From positions 1,991,001-2,055,000 of the forward strand of contig CP016093.1 of NCBI GenBank assembly GCA_001664005.1: a stretch of 64,000 nt of DNA. Direction: 5' to 3'. Below the pieces are notes generated by a model. It was not told the DNA's origin and did not search any database. It saw only the letters and a program-made list of their open reading frames with translations. This DNA is from Rhizobiales bacterium NRL2 (GTDB lineage Bacteria > Pseudomonadota > Alphaproteobacteria > Minwuiales > Minwuiaceae). Below, piece after piece: positions 53,587 to 61,039 of the stretch. The position numbers and the translations under genes are program-made. Numbering within the stretch: the first letter of the stretch is position 1; every line of letters begins with the position of its first letter.

Positions 53587-53886
53587 CTATCTCAACCGGT
53601 CGAAGTGCGCCGCCATCAGCGCGATTTCCTCGTCGGAGTAGCCCGTGGCGATACGGCCCATGACGGTCGAAGGCCGCTCGCCGGAGCGGAACTCCCGCAT
53701 TGCCCGGGCGATGTAGTCCCGGTCATGGCCGTCCAGCGCCGGCATCGCGCCGGGGCTCCTGCCGTCAGTGCCGTGGCAGCCGGCGCAGGACAGCGCCAGC
53801 ACTGCGCCGCGGCTGCGTTCCTGGGCTTGCGAATGGTCGGTAAGGGTCAGGATCGAGAGAACGAAACCAAGCAATAACAGTCTCAT
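53587..53886 (-). CDS. fccA: Monoheme c-type cytochrome, sulfide dehydrogenase subunit
   Basis: The 99-residue product has a signal peptide and one heme-binding CAGCH; the axial Met is likely in GAMPALDG. It is a small single-heme form of the FccA-type electron acceptor. It lies nine bases before fccB and its ATG overlaps the preceding hydrolase stop by four bases. Electrons would pass to a terminal oxidase or photosystem not seen in the window. Confidence 0.88.
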   Translation of the reverse strand: MRLLLLGFVLSILTLTDHSQAQERSRGAVLALSCAGCHGTDGRSPGAMPALDGHDRDYIARAMREFRSGERPSTVMGRIATGYSDEEIALMAAHFDRLR

Positions 53887-55085
53887 CGGGCCAGACCCTC
53901 ATAGACGGCTTCACGGAACGGGCGGCGCAGACGATAGGCTTTCGAGGGCATGTACTGGGTCAGCAGGACCGCCGTGGCCCTGTGCTCCGGCGCGTTGAAG
54001 AAGAAGGTGCCGGCCGCGCCCGACCAGCCATATTCGCCGGCCGGTCCGCCGGTCGACGCTTTCACCGGGTCGGCGACCACACTCATGGTCAGGCCGAAAC
54101 CGAAGCCCTCCCAGCGGTCGCCGCTGAATTCCTCGACGCCCATCCCGGCCATGTCGCAGCCGCCGGGAAGGTGATTGCGCGTCATCTCGGCGACGGTTTC
54201 CGCCGCCAGCAGGCCGCGTCCGCCGTCCATCAGCATCCGGGCGAAAGCCAGGTAATCGTCCAGGGTGGAGACGAGGCCGCCGCCGCCCGAGGGAAAGGAT
54301 GGCGGCGCCAGGAAGCGGCTGTCGTCCCAGCGGTCGATCGGCGCGTTGGCTCCGTCGTCCGGCGCGGGATAGACCGAACAGAAGCGGTCCTTCCTGGCGG
54401 CCGGAAGCAGGAAGCCGGTGTCCGCCATGCCGAGGGGACGGAAGATCCGCTCTTCCAGGAACCGGTCGAAGGGCTGTCCGCCCGCCACTTCGACGATCCG
54501 GCCCAGCAGATCCTGGGCCATGGAATACTGCCAGCGGGTCCCGGGTTCGAAATCCACCGGCAGGGAGGCGAGACGGTCGGTGATATCGGTCAGGCTGCCG
54601 CTGCTGCGCATGCCTTCAAGGCCCGCGTCCCTGTACATCCCGGCGAGCGGGCCGTCGTAAGACAGCGGCAGGGTGAGGCCGGCGGTATGGGTCAGCAGGT
54701 GGCGGATGGTCATCGGCGTCTGCGCCGGCCGCGTCGCGCCGTCGGGCTGCAGCACCTTCAGGTCGCGGAACGCCGGCAGGAAGTCGGAGACCGCGGTGTC
54801 GAGCTCGAAACGGCCCTCGTCGCGCAGCATCATCACCGCGACGCCGGTCACGGGTTTGGTCATCGAATAGATGCGGAAGATCGTGTCCCGGGTCATCGGC
54901 CGGCCGCTCTCCCGGTCCTTCACGCCGTCCATGAACAGGTGCCGCACGCCGCCGTCGTCAGCCACGCAACCGATCACGCCGGCCAGTTTCCCGTCCCGTA
55001 CATGGCCGGCCAGCAGCCGGTCGAAGCTCTGAAATCCCGGTTCCGTCAATTCCGCCTCCCGTAGCGCGGCCCAATCATGTGACAA
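53883..55085 (-). CDS. Beta-lactamase-fold serine hydrolase
   Basis: The 400-residue protein has the SxxK motif as SMTKPVTGVAVM and a Tyr-Ser motif in WQYSMAQDLLG, the class C beta-lactamase/esterase fold. No signal peptide is seen, so it is probably a cytoplasmic esterase rather than a periplasmic beta-lactamase. It overlaps the cytochrome gene by four bases, so it is translated with the sulfide dehydrogenase subunits although no functional link is known. It is divergent from an alpha/beta hydrolase. Confidence 0.88.
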   Translation of the reverse strand: MSHDWAALREAELTEPGFQSFDRLLAGHVRDGKLAGVIGCVADDGGVRHLFMDGVKDRESGRPMTRDTIFRIYSMTKPVTGVAVMMLRDEGRFELDTAVSDFLPAFRDLKVLQPDGATRPAQTPMTIRHLLTHTAGLTLPLSYDGPLAGMYRDAGLEGMRSSGSLTDITDRLASLPVDFEPGTRWQYSMAQDLLGRIVEVAGGQPFDRFLEERIFRPLGMADTGFLLPAARKDRFCSVYPAPDDGANAPIDRWDDSRFLAPPSFPSGGGGLVSTLDDYLAFARMLMDGGRGLLAAETVAEMTRNHLPGGCDMAGMGVEEFSGDRWEGFGFGLTMSVVADPVKASTGGPAGEYGWSGAAGTFFFNAPEHRATAVLLTQYMPSKAYRLRRPFREAVYEGLAR

Positions 55086-55116
55086 TCGGCGCCGTCATGA
55101 AAGGCAGGGGGACGAA

Positions 55117-56052
55117 ATGACGGTAACGGCGACCGATCACAGTGTGGCGAGCGGACGCGAGGGGCTGAACGTCCTGGTCCGCAACAAGCGCGGCGGTTCG
55201 GGCCCGCCGGTGCTGTTCGTCCATGGCGCAACCTATCCCTCCACGATCATGTTCGACTATCCCGTCGACGGCGTTTCCTGGCTGGACTGGATGGCGGATC
55301 AGGGTTTCGACGCCTGGTGCGTCGACCTTCTGGGCTATGGCGGCGCGGACCGTCCGCCGGAAATGCAACAGGCTGCCGAGGCCAACGGCCCCATCGTCGA
55401 CACGGCCGAGGCCGTCGGCGACGTGAAACGCGTGATCGACTTCATCCTGGCCGAGCGCGGCGTCGGGCAACTCGACCTGCTCGGCTATTCCTGGGGCACC
55501 GCGATCGGCGGTCAGGTCGCCGGCGACATGCCGGAGAAGATCCGGCGGCTGGTGCTGGCCGGCGCGCTCTGGCTGCGGTCGGGCAATGTCCAGATCGCGG
55601 TCCCGGGCCAGCTCGGGGCCTACCGCACGGTCGATGCCGATGCCATTGTCAATCGCTGGACCGTGGACCTGGACGACGCCCAGCGGAAAGCGATCGCACC
55701 CGCCGAGCGGCTGCGCGACTGGGCGGAGGCGGCAGTGGCCACGGATCCGGAATCGGTCCGCCACGATCCGCCGCGTCTGCGCGCCCCGACCGGCGTGGTC
55801 AAGGACGTGCAGCAGCACTGGCTGAAGGGCGATCCGACCTACGATCCCGGCCGGATCCGCTGCCCGACAATGGTTGTCGTCGGCGAATGGGACCGGGAGA
55901 CGACGCCGGAGCAGGGGCTGGAAGTCTTTTCCCGACTGACGGGCACGGCGGAGCGGCGCTTCACCATGATCGGCGGCGGTACGCATTCGCTGCTTCTGGA
56001 GAACCAGCGCCACCAGCTCCGCGACGTGGTGGCCGGTTGGCTGTCGGGGTAA
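55117..56052 (+). CDS. Alpha/beta hydrolase
   Basis: The 311-residue protein has FVHGATYPSTIMFDY at the oxyanion hole, the nucleophile elbow GYSWGT, the acid in GEWDRET and the His in GGGTHSLLLENQ. It is a typical cytoplasmic alpha/beta hydrolase of unknown substrate. The ATG at 55117 lies 31 bases from the divergent beta-lactamase-fold gene. It is followed by a palindromic repeat region and converges with the DUF3445 gene. Confidence 0.88.
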   Translation: MTVTATDHSVASGREGLNVLVRNKRGGSGPPVLFVHGATYPSTIMFDYPVDGVSWLDWMADQGFDAWCVDLLGYGGADRPPEMQQAAEANGPIVDTAEAVGDVKRVIDFILAERGVGQLDLLGYSWGTAIGGQVAGDMPEKIRRLVLAGALWLRSGNVQIAVPGQLGAYRTVDADAIVNRWTVDLDDAQRKAIAPAERLRDWAEAAVATDPESVRHDPPRLRAPTGVVKDVQQHWLKGDPTYDPGRIRCPTMVVVGEWDRETTPEQGLEVFSRLTGTAERRFTMIGGGTHSLLLENQRHQLRDVVAGWLSG

Positions 56053-56064
56053 ACCCGATCGCCC

Positions 56065-56135
56065 GTTCCGGGGATTGACCCCGGAACCCAGCCCAGCGCG
56101 AGATCGCTGCCGGGCCCCGGGATCAAGTCCCGGGG
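56065..56135. repeat. Pair of palindromic (REP-like) hairpins
   Basis: GTTCCGGGG (56065-56073) pairs with CCCCGGAAC (56079-56087) and CCCCGGGA (56115-56122) pairs with TCCCGGGG (56128-56135), each with a five-base loop. Such pairs are common scattered repeats in alphaproteobacteria, usually between convergent genes, as here. They may also act as terminators or mRNA stabilisers. Confidence 0.6.
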
Positions 56136-56142
56136 CGCACAC

Positions 56143-57024
56143 TCAACTGTCAGCTACCCCCGCCAGCCAGGCCTTGAGCGGCGCCTCGAATCCGGGAATG
56201 GACTTGTAGCGGCGCATCCCCTCAGACATGCCATCTATGGCCGCGGCGAGGTCGCGGGCGCGTTCCGGCGTCGTCACCACGTCCCGCAGGCGCGCCTGGT
56301 GAATGCGGACGGTGAACACTGTCGTCTCCGTCTTCGGCAGCAGCCGAAGCGTCTGACGTTCCACACGGAACCAGAGTTCGTCGCCGATATTGTCGGCGTT
56401 GAGCCCGCGGCCGGCGTTCGGATCGTTATGGCCGCCCGGCTGATGCAGGGCCGGGTCGTCCAGCAGGGAGAAGTTCAGCCGCCAGAGCAGCCGGTCGGGC
56501 GTGAGTCCGGCGAACAGCCGGTCCATCTGCCGCGACAGCCGGTCGGCATAGCCGGGCACGGGCTCGTGAATGCCGGCCAGCGCCTTGCCCATCTTGTCGG
56601 CGAGCCGCCAGCGCGTCGGGAAGCCGAGCAGGCCGGCGACCAGGCGATGACCTTCCGGCGACGGCTGGAGCAGCAGGACGTCTTCCTGGACCAGGCTCGC
56701 GGCCGCCGTCAGCGGCCTGGCGGGGTCCGGCTGCACCGTCTCGCCGGTGGCAGCCACGCGCAGGCCCTCCGACGTGGGGCTGTAGCGGTCTGCATGATGC
56801 GCGAGGAGGTGGGCCGAGAGCGTCTCGATCAATTCGGCCTGGCCGGCCTCGGAATCGGGAAGGGCGAGGAAGACTCCGTTCCGATTCACGTCCAGAAGGT
56901 GTTTCTTTTCAGCAATTTCCGCAGCGAAGTTCGAGTCGATTTCGATCCAGTCGGCCGGCTGCAGAACCTTCAGTCCCAGCGACGGGCGGTATTGTCCGCC
57001 TTCGGCCGGGAAATAGGGAATCAC
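56143..57024 (-). CDS. Heme-dependent oxidative N-demethylase-like protein (DUF3445)
   Basis: The 293-residue product has DUF3445 features: IPYFPAEGGQYRPSLGL at the start, GFPTRWRLADKMGKALAGIH, and NFSLLDDPALHQPGGH. Members include a heme-PAS-like subunit of dimethylamine monooxygenase. A GTG start at 57024 is preferred because AGGAG precedes it and it overlaps the yciB stop by four bases; the longer frame to 57105 would lie inside yciB. The partner subunits are not nearby. Confidence 0.85.
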   Translation of the reverse strand: MIPYFPAEGGQYRPSLGLKVLQPADWIEIDSNFAAEIAEKKHLLDVNRNGVFLALPDSEAGQAELIETLSAHLLAHHADRYSPTSEGLRVAATGETVQPDPARPLTAAASLVQEDVLLLQPSPEGHRLVAGLLGFPTRWRLADKMGKALAGIHEPVPGYADRLSRQMDRLFAGLTPDRLLWRLNFSLLDDPALHQPGGHNDPNAGRGLNADNIGDELWFRVERQTLRLLPKTETTVFTVRIHQARLRDVVTTPERARDLAAAIDGMSEGMRRYKSIPGFEAPLKAWLAGVADS

Positions 57025-57668
57025 GACCCGCTCCTGGACCCTTCGACGGACTTCTCCCCGGTCTCCGGTTCCTTCTGATAGCGGTAGACCACCCGCATCT
57101 GCCACAGCGCGAAGGCGATGGTGATCGGCATGATGCCGAAGACCTTGAAGCTGACCCAGAAATCGGTCGAGAAACTGCGCCAGACGATCTCGTTGACGAT
57201 CGCGAGGAAGACGAAGAAGCCGGCCCAGCGCCAGGTCAGGACGCGCCAGCCCTTGTCGGAGAGTGAGAAGGCGGCGCCGAAGATGTACTTCAGAAACAGT
57301 TGTCCGAAGGCGAGCCCGGCCAGAAGCGCCGCGGCGAACATCGAGTTCACGATGGTCGGCTTCAGCTTGATGAACAACTCGTCATGCAGGTAGAGCGTCA
57401 GCCCGCCCATGATCAGCACCAGCACGCCGGAGACCAGCGGCATCACCGGCGGCCGGCGTTCGATCGAGATGGCCACGGCCAGCGAGATCGCGATGGCGAT
57501 CATGAAGGCGCCGGTGGCCCAGAAGATGTTCTGCGGCTCGGCATTGCCGAAGATGTTGTGCGACTGGCTGTTGACCAGGAAAAAGACGCCGAGAGGGCCG
57601 ACCTCGGTCGCGACCTTCAGGCCCTGGCCCATATGGCGGCGGCGCGGCTTCACGGCGGTCTCGCTCAT
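57021..57668 (-). CDS. yciB: Inner-membrane septation protein A family (YciB/IspZ)
   Basis: The 215-residue membrane protein has about five or six hydrophobic segments and the family patterns EVGPLGVFFLVNSQ, KPTIVNSMFAAALLAGL and FVFLAIVNEIVWR. YciB is linked to septation and cell-envelope assembly. It lies three bases after ftsY, as in many alphaproteobacteria. The polar tail of the last 20 residues overlaps the start of the DUF3445 gene. Confidence 0.92.
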   Translation of the reverse strand: MSETAVKPRRRHMGQGLKVATEVGPLGVFFLVNSQSHNIFGNAEPQNIFWATGAFMIAIAISLAVAISIERRPPVMPLVSGVLVLIMGGLTLYLHDELFIKLKPTIVNSMFAAALLAGLAFGQLFLKYIFGAAFSLSDKGWRVLTWRWAGFFVFLAIVNEIVWRSFSTDFWVSFKVFGIMPITIAFALWQMRVVYRYQKEPETGEKSVEGSRSGS

Positions 57669-57671
57669 CGT

Positions 57672-58610
57672 TCAGTCGTCTCCCAGGCCGCAGAGCGCGC
57701 GGGCGAAGTCGCGCGCGTCGAAGGGTTTCAGGTCCTCGGCCTGTTCGCCGACGCCGATGAAGTGGACCGGCAGGCCGAACTTCTCGGCCACGGCCACCAG
57801 GACGCCGCCGCGGGCGGTCCCGTCCAGCTTGGTCATGACAAGTCCGGTCACGTTGCAGACCTGCTGGAAGACCTCCACCTGATTGACCGCGTTCTGGCCG
57901 GTCGTCGCGTCGAGCACCAGCAGCACCGAATGTGGCGCGGTTTCGTCCTGCTTTTTCAGCACGCGGACGATCTTCTCCAGTTCGGCCATCAGGTTGGCCT
58001 TGTTCTGCAGCCGCCCGGCCGTATCGATCAGCAGCAGGTCCGCGGCCTGTTCCCGCGCTGTCTTCAGCGCGTCGAAGGCGAGGCCGGCAGCGTCCGCGCC
58101 CTGGTCGCGGGCGACGACTTCTGCGCCCGTGCGCTCGCCCCAGATCTTCAGCTGTTCGATGGCGGCAGCCCGGAAGGTATCGCCGGCGCAGAGCACCACC
58201 TTGCGGCCATTGCCACGCTCGTGATGGGCGATCTTGCCGATCGTCGTCGTCTTGCCGGTACCGTTCACGCCGACGACGAGGACCACGTGCGGCTTCGCCG
58301 CGGGGTCGATCTCCAGCGGCCGCGCTACCGGTTCCAGCGTCTTCGCGACTTCGGTGGCCAAGGCTTCGCGGATCTCGCCTTCGTCGACGTCCTTGTCGTA
58401 GCGGGTCCGCGCGATCTCCCGGGTAATGCGGCCCGCCGCCTGAACGCCCAGATCCGCGCGAATCAGCACGTCCTCAAGGTCCTCGAGGGCCTCGTCGTCC
58501 AGTTTGCGCTTCGTGAACAGCGCCGAGAGGTTGCCGGTAAGCTGGCTCGCCGACCTGGCGAGGCCGGAGCGGAGCCGGCCGAACCAGCCCTTGCGTTCGC
58601 CGTCCGCCAT
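57672..58610 (-). CDS. ftsY: Signal recognition particle receptor FtsY
   Basis: FtsY is the SRP receptor GTPase that brings ribosomes to the membrane. The 312 residues have a short N-terminal region, then the NG domain with P-loop GVNGTGKTTT, DTAGR and TKLDGTARGG. The acidic A domain of enterobacterial FtsY is short, as is usual in alphaproteobacteria. Its ATG shares one base with the mtaB stop. It is in the operon dapF-mtaB-ftsY-yciB. Confidence 0.97.
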   Translation of the reverse strand: MADGERKGWFGRLRSGLARSASQLTGNLSALFTKRKLDDEALEDLEDVLIRADLGVQAAGRITREIARTRYDKDVDEGEIREALATEVAKTLEPVARPLEIDPAAKPHVVLVVGVNGTGKTTTIGKIAHHERGNGRKVVLCAGDTFRAAAIEQLKIWGERTGAEVVARDQGADAAGLAFDALKTAREQAADLLLIDTAGRLQNKANLMAELEKIVRVLKKQDETAPHSVLLVLDATTGQNAVNQVEVFQQVCNVTGLVMTKLDGTARGGVLVAVAEKFGLPVHFIGVGEQAEDLKPFDARDFARALCGLGDD

Positions 58611-59854
58611 CAGGCCGCCTCCGCCAGCAGGGTCTCGCCGCTCACCGAGGCGCCGCGGGCGCGGACGATCTGGCCCGGCTCGGCGTCGCGGTCCAGTTCG
58701 ACGGCGGCGAAGTGTGCGGAATGCCCGCGCCGGTCGCGCTCGACCAGCACCTCGACCGGCCGGCCCACCTGTTCGGCGAGGTGCGCCGCAGCGGCGGCAG
58801 CGCCCTTCTCGCGCAATCGCGCCGCGCGTTCCTTGCGTTCGGCCTTCGCCACCGCAGGCATCTTCGCCGCCGGCGTGCCGGGGCGTTCCGAATAGGGGAA
58901 GACATGCAGCCAGGTCAGGCCACAGTCGTCGACGAGGTTCAGGGTGTTGCGGAACATGGCCTCCGTCTCGGTCGGGAAACCCGCGATCAGGTCGGCGCCG
59001 AAGACGATATCGGGACGGAGCGCACGCGCCCGTTCGCAGAAGCGGACGGCGTCGTCGCGGTCGTGCCGGCGCTTCATGCGCTTCAGAATCATGTCGTCGC
59101 CCGCCTGGAGCGAGAGGTGCAGATGCGGCATCAGCCGCGGCTCCTCCGCGATCAGCCGCCAGAGATCGTCGTCCACCTCGACCGGGTCGATGGAGGAGAG
59201 CCGGAGCCGTTCCAGTTCCGGGATCTGGGCGAGCAGCCGCCGGCAGAGCTGGCCAAGGGTCGGCCGGCCCGGCAGGTCGGGGCCGTAGGAGGTGATGTCG
59301 ACGCCGGTCAGCACGATCTCGCGTACGCCTCCGGCGATCAGCTTGCGCGCCTCGTCGACCACCTGGCCGACCGGGGCCGAGCGCGAATTGCCGCGGCCGA
59401 AGGGAATGATGCAGAAGGTGCAGCGGTGGTCGCAGCCGTTCTGGACCTGCAGGAAGGCGCGGGCGCGGCCGTCGAAACCCTCGATCAGGTGCCCGGCGGT
59501 TTCCTCCACCGTCATGATGTCGTCGACCAGGATCGGTTCGTTGCGTCCGTTCAGGAAGGAGCGGGCCTCCAGCTTCTCCCGGTTGCCGACAACGCGGGTG
59601 ACCTCGGGCATGGCGGCCCAGCTCTCGGGCGCGATCTGCGCCGCGCAGCCGGTGACGACGATCTCCGCCCCCGGGTGTTCCCGGCGCAGCCGGCGGATGG
59701 TCTGGCGCGCCTGGCGCTCGGCCTCGGCGGTGACGGCGCAGGTGTTGACCACGACCACGTCGTCGCGTCCGGCCAGGGTCGGGTGCCCGCGCATGACTTC
59801 GGATTCGTAGGCGTTGAGCCGGCAGCCGAAGGTGACGATCTCGGGACCGTTCAT
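58610..59854 (-). CDS. mtaB: tRNA t6A37 methylthiotransferase MtaB
   Basis: This radical-SAM enzyme adds a methylthio group to t6A37 of tRNA. The N-terminal cluster cysteines are in TFGCRLNAYES, NTCAVT and VTGCAAQ. The radical-SAM motif is CDHRCTFCIIP. A C-terminal TRAM-like segment completes the 414-residue protein. The ATG at 59854 overlaps the dapF stop by four bases. The longer frame upstream lies inside dapF and is not part of the protein. Confidence 0.95.
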   Translation of the reverse strand: MNGPEIVTFGCRLNAYESEVMRGHPTLAGRDDVVVVNTCAVTAEAERQARQTIRRLRREHPGAEIVVTGCAAQIAPESWAAMPEVTRVVGNREKLEARSFLNGRNEPILVDDIMTVEETAGHLIEGFDGRARAFLQVQNGCDHRCTFCIIPFGRGNSRSAPVGQVVDEARKLIAGGVREIVLTGVDITSYGPDLPGRPTLGQLCRRLLAQIPELERLRLSSIDPVEVDDDLWRLIAEEPRLMPHLHLSLQAGDDMILKRMKRRHDRDDAVRFCERARALRPDIVFGADLIAGFPTETEAMFRNTLNLVDDCGLTWLHVFPYSERPGTPAAKMPAVAKAERKERAARLREKGAAAAAAHLAEQVGRPVEVLVERDRRGHSAHFAAVELDRDAEPGQIVRARGASVSGETLLAEAA

Positions 59855-60705
59855 GCCGCCTCCGCGCCGGCGAGCATTTCCGCGTCGATCTCGCCGCGAT
59901 AGCTGAGGCTCGCCGGGCCGGTCATCAGGATCTCGCCCTGGTCGTTCATGTCCATCCACAGCGGTCCGCCATCCAGGTCGATACGCGCCGGGCCCCGGAC
60001 GAGATCGCGCAGGCGCGCGGCGGCGTAGGTCGCACAGGTGCCCGAGCCGCAGGCCTGGGTGATGCCCGCGCCGCGTTCGAAGACCCTGAGCCGGATCGAA
60101 CCGTCGGCGCGCACGCTCGCCACCGAACAATTGGCGCGGTCGGGAAACAGTTCGTGGCGCTCGACGAGCGGTCCGACGACTTCCAGCGGCACGGCCTCGG
60201 CATCGTCGACGAAGAAGACCGCATGCGGGTTGCCCATGGATAGCGCCACCGGGTCGCTCAGCCGGCAGCCGCCGGCCTCGATCGTGAGGTCCACGTGGAG
60301 CGTGTCCATCGCCCGCGCCAGCGGCACGTCGCGCCAGCCGGTGCGCGGCGCGCCCATGTTGACGGTCACCAGACCTTCCGGCGCGCGGCAGGCGCGGAGC
60401 AGGCCGCCTGGACTGTCGATCCCGACTTCCGCCGCGCCGCTCTCCTCCAGCAGCAGCCGCGCGACGCAGCGTGTGCCGTTGCCGCAGGCGCCGGCGGACG
60501 AGCCGTCCGAATTGTCGATCCGCATGTAGCAGGCGGCGGCGTCGCTGGGCAGCAGGGTGAGCAACTGGTCGAACCCCACGCCGCGGCGGCGGTCGCCGAG
60601 ACGCCGGATCGTCTCCGGCGTCAGCGCGATCGAATGGCGGCGCGCGTCCAGCACGACGAAGTCGTTGCCCAGACCATGCATCTTTATGAAGGGCAGGGGA
60701 TTCAT
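59851..60705 (-). CDS. dapF: Diaminopimelate epimerase
   Basis: DapF interconverts LL- and meso-diaminopimelate for lysine and peptidoglycan. The 284 residues contain the two catalytic cysteines in GACGNGTRCVA and QACGSGTCATY and the start MNPLPFIKMHGLGNDFVVLD. The ATG at 60705 gives the usual start. It is the first gene of the operon that continues to yciB and DUF3445. Its promoter must lie in the 334-base gap to the next gene. Confidence 0.97.
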   Translation of the reverse strand: MNPLPFIKMHGLGNDFVVLDARRHSIALTPETIRRLGDRRRGVGFDQLLTLLPSDAAACYMRIDNSDGSSAGACGNGTRCVARLLLEESGAAEVGIDSPGGLLRACRAPEGLVTVNMGAPRTGWRDVPLARAMDTLHVDLTIEAGGCRLSDPVALSMGNPHAVFFVDDAEAVPLEVVGPLVERHELFPDRANCSVASVRADGSIRLRVFERGAGITQACGSGTCATYAAARLRDLVRGPARIDLDGGPLWMDMNDQGEILMTGPASLSYRGEIDAEMLAGAEAA

Positions 60706-61039
60706 GGTGCGCCTTATATGGGCCGAGCGGCGGTCCTGTCCATCGCCTCCGGCCTTGCGCCGGTCCCCGAACGAACAGGGACCCGCGGCCGGATACAAGG
60801 CCGCGGGTCCCTGATTTTTGGCGCGAGGGAGGGGAGGTTCCCTGCGCCGGTGTTCTCCGGCCGCTGTTTGGGGAGGAGAGGCCCGGAGAAACCCTGTTGC
60901 CGGAAACGACCGATGGTCGCGCCGGAATTTCGATTAATGCAAGATTAGCACAGTTTCCCCATCTGCAATGTGCTCAATCCGACTTCGCCCCTGCGCCAAA
61001 TGACGCAATACATACACTGCCGAATTTCGGTGCACTATT
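60706..61039. other. Intergenic region with terminator, dapF side
   Basis: These 334 bases hold no gene I can support. They include the strong hairpin at 60777-60812 and, further on, TTCTCCGG (60859-60866), which can pair with CCGGAGAA at 60884-60891. The rest is the likely dapF promoter region; I could not pick out convincing -35 and -10 elements. Confidence 0.5.
60777..60819. terminator. Strong hairpin with T-tract on the plus strand
   Basis: AGGGACCCGCGGCC (60777-60790) pairs perfectly with GGCCGCGGGTCCCT (60799-60812), followed on the plus strand by GATTTTT. On the minus strand it lies 220 bases after the synthetase stop, where the T-tract is weak. It probably ends the synthetase transcript, but the T-run points the other way. 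Confidence 0.6.

Noticed and set aside
56143-57105. Longer DUF3445 start at 57105
   Set aside because: The extra 27 residues lie inside yciB in another frame and show no family similarity; the GTG at 57024 has AGGAG and a four-base overlap.
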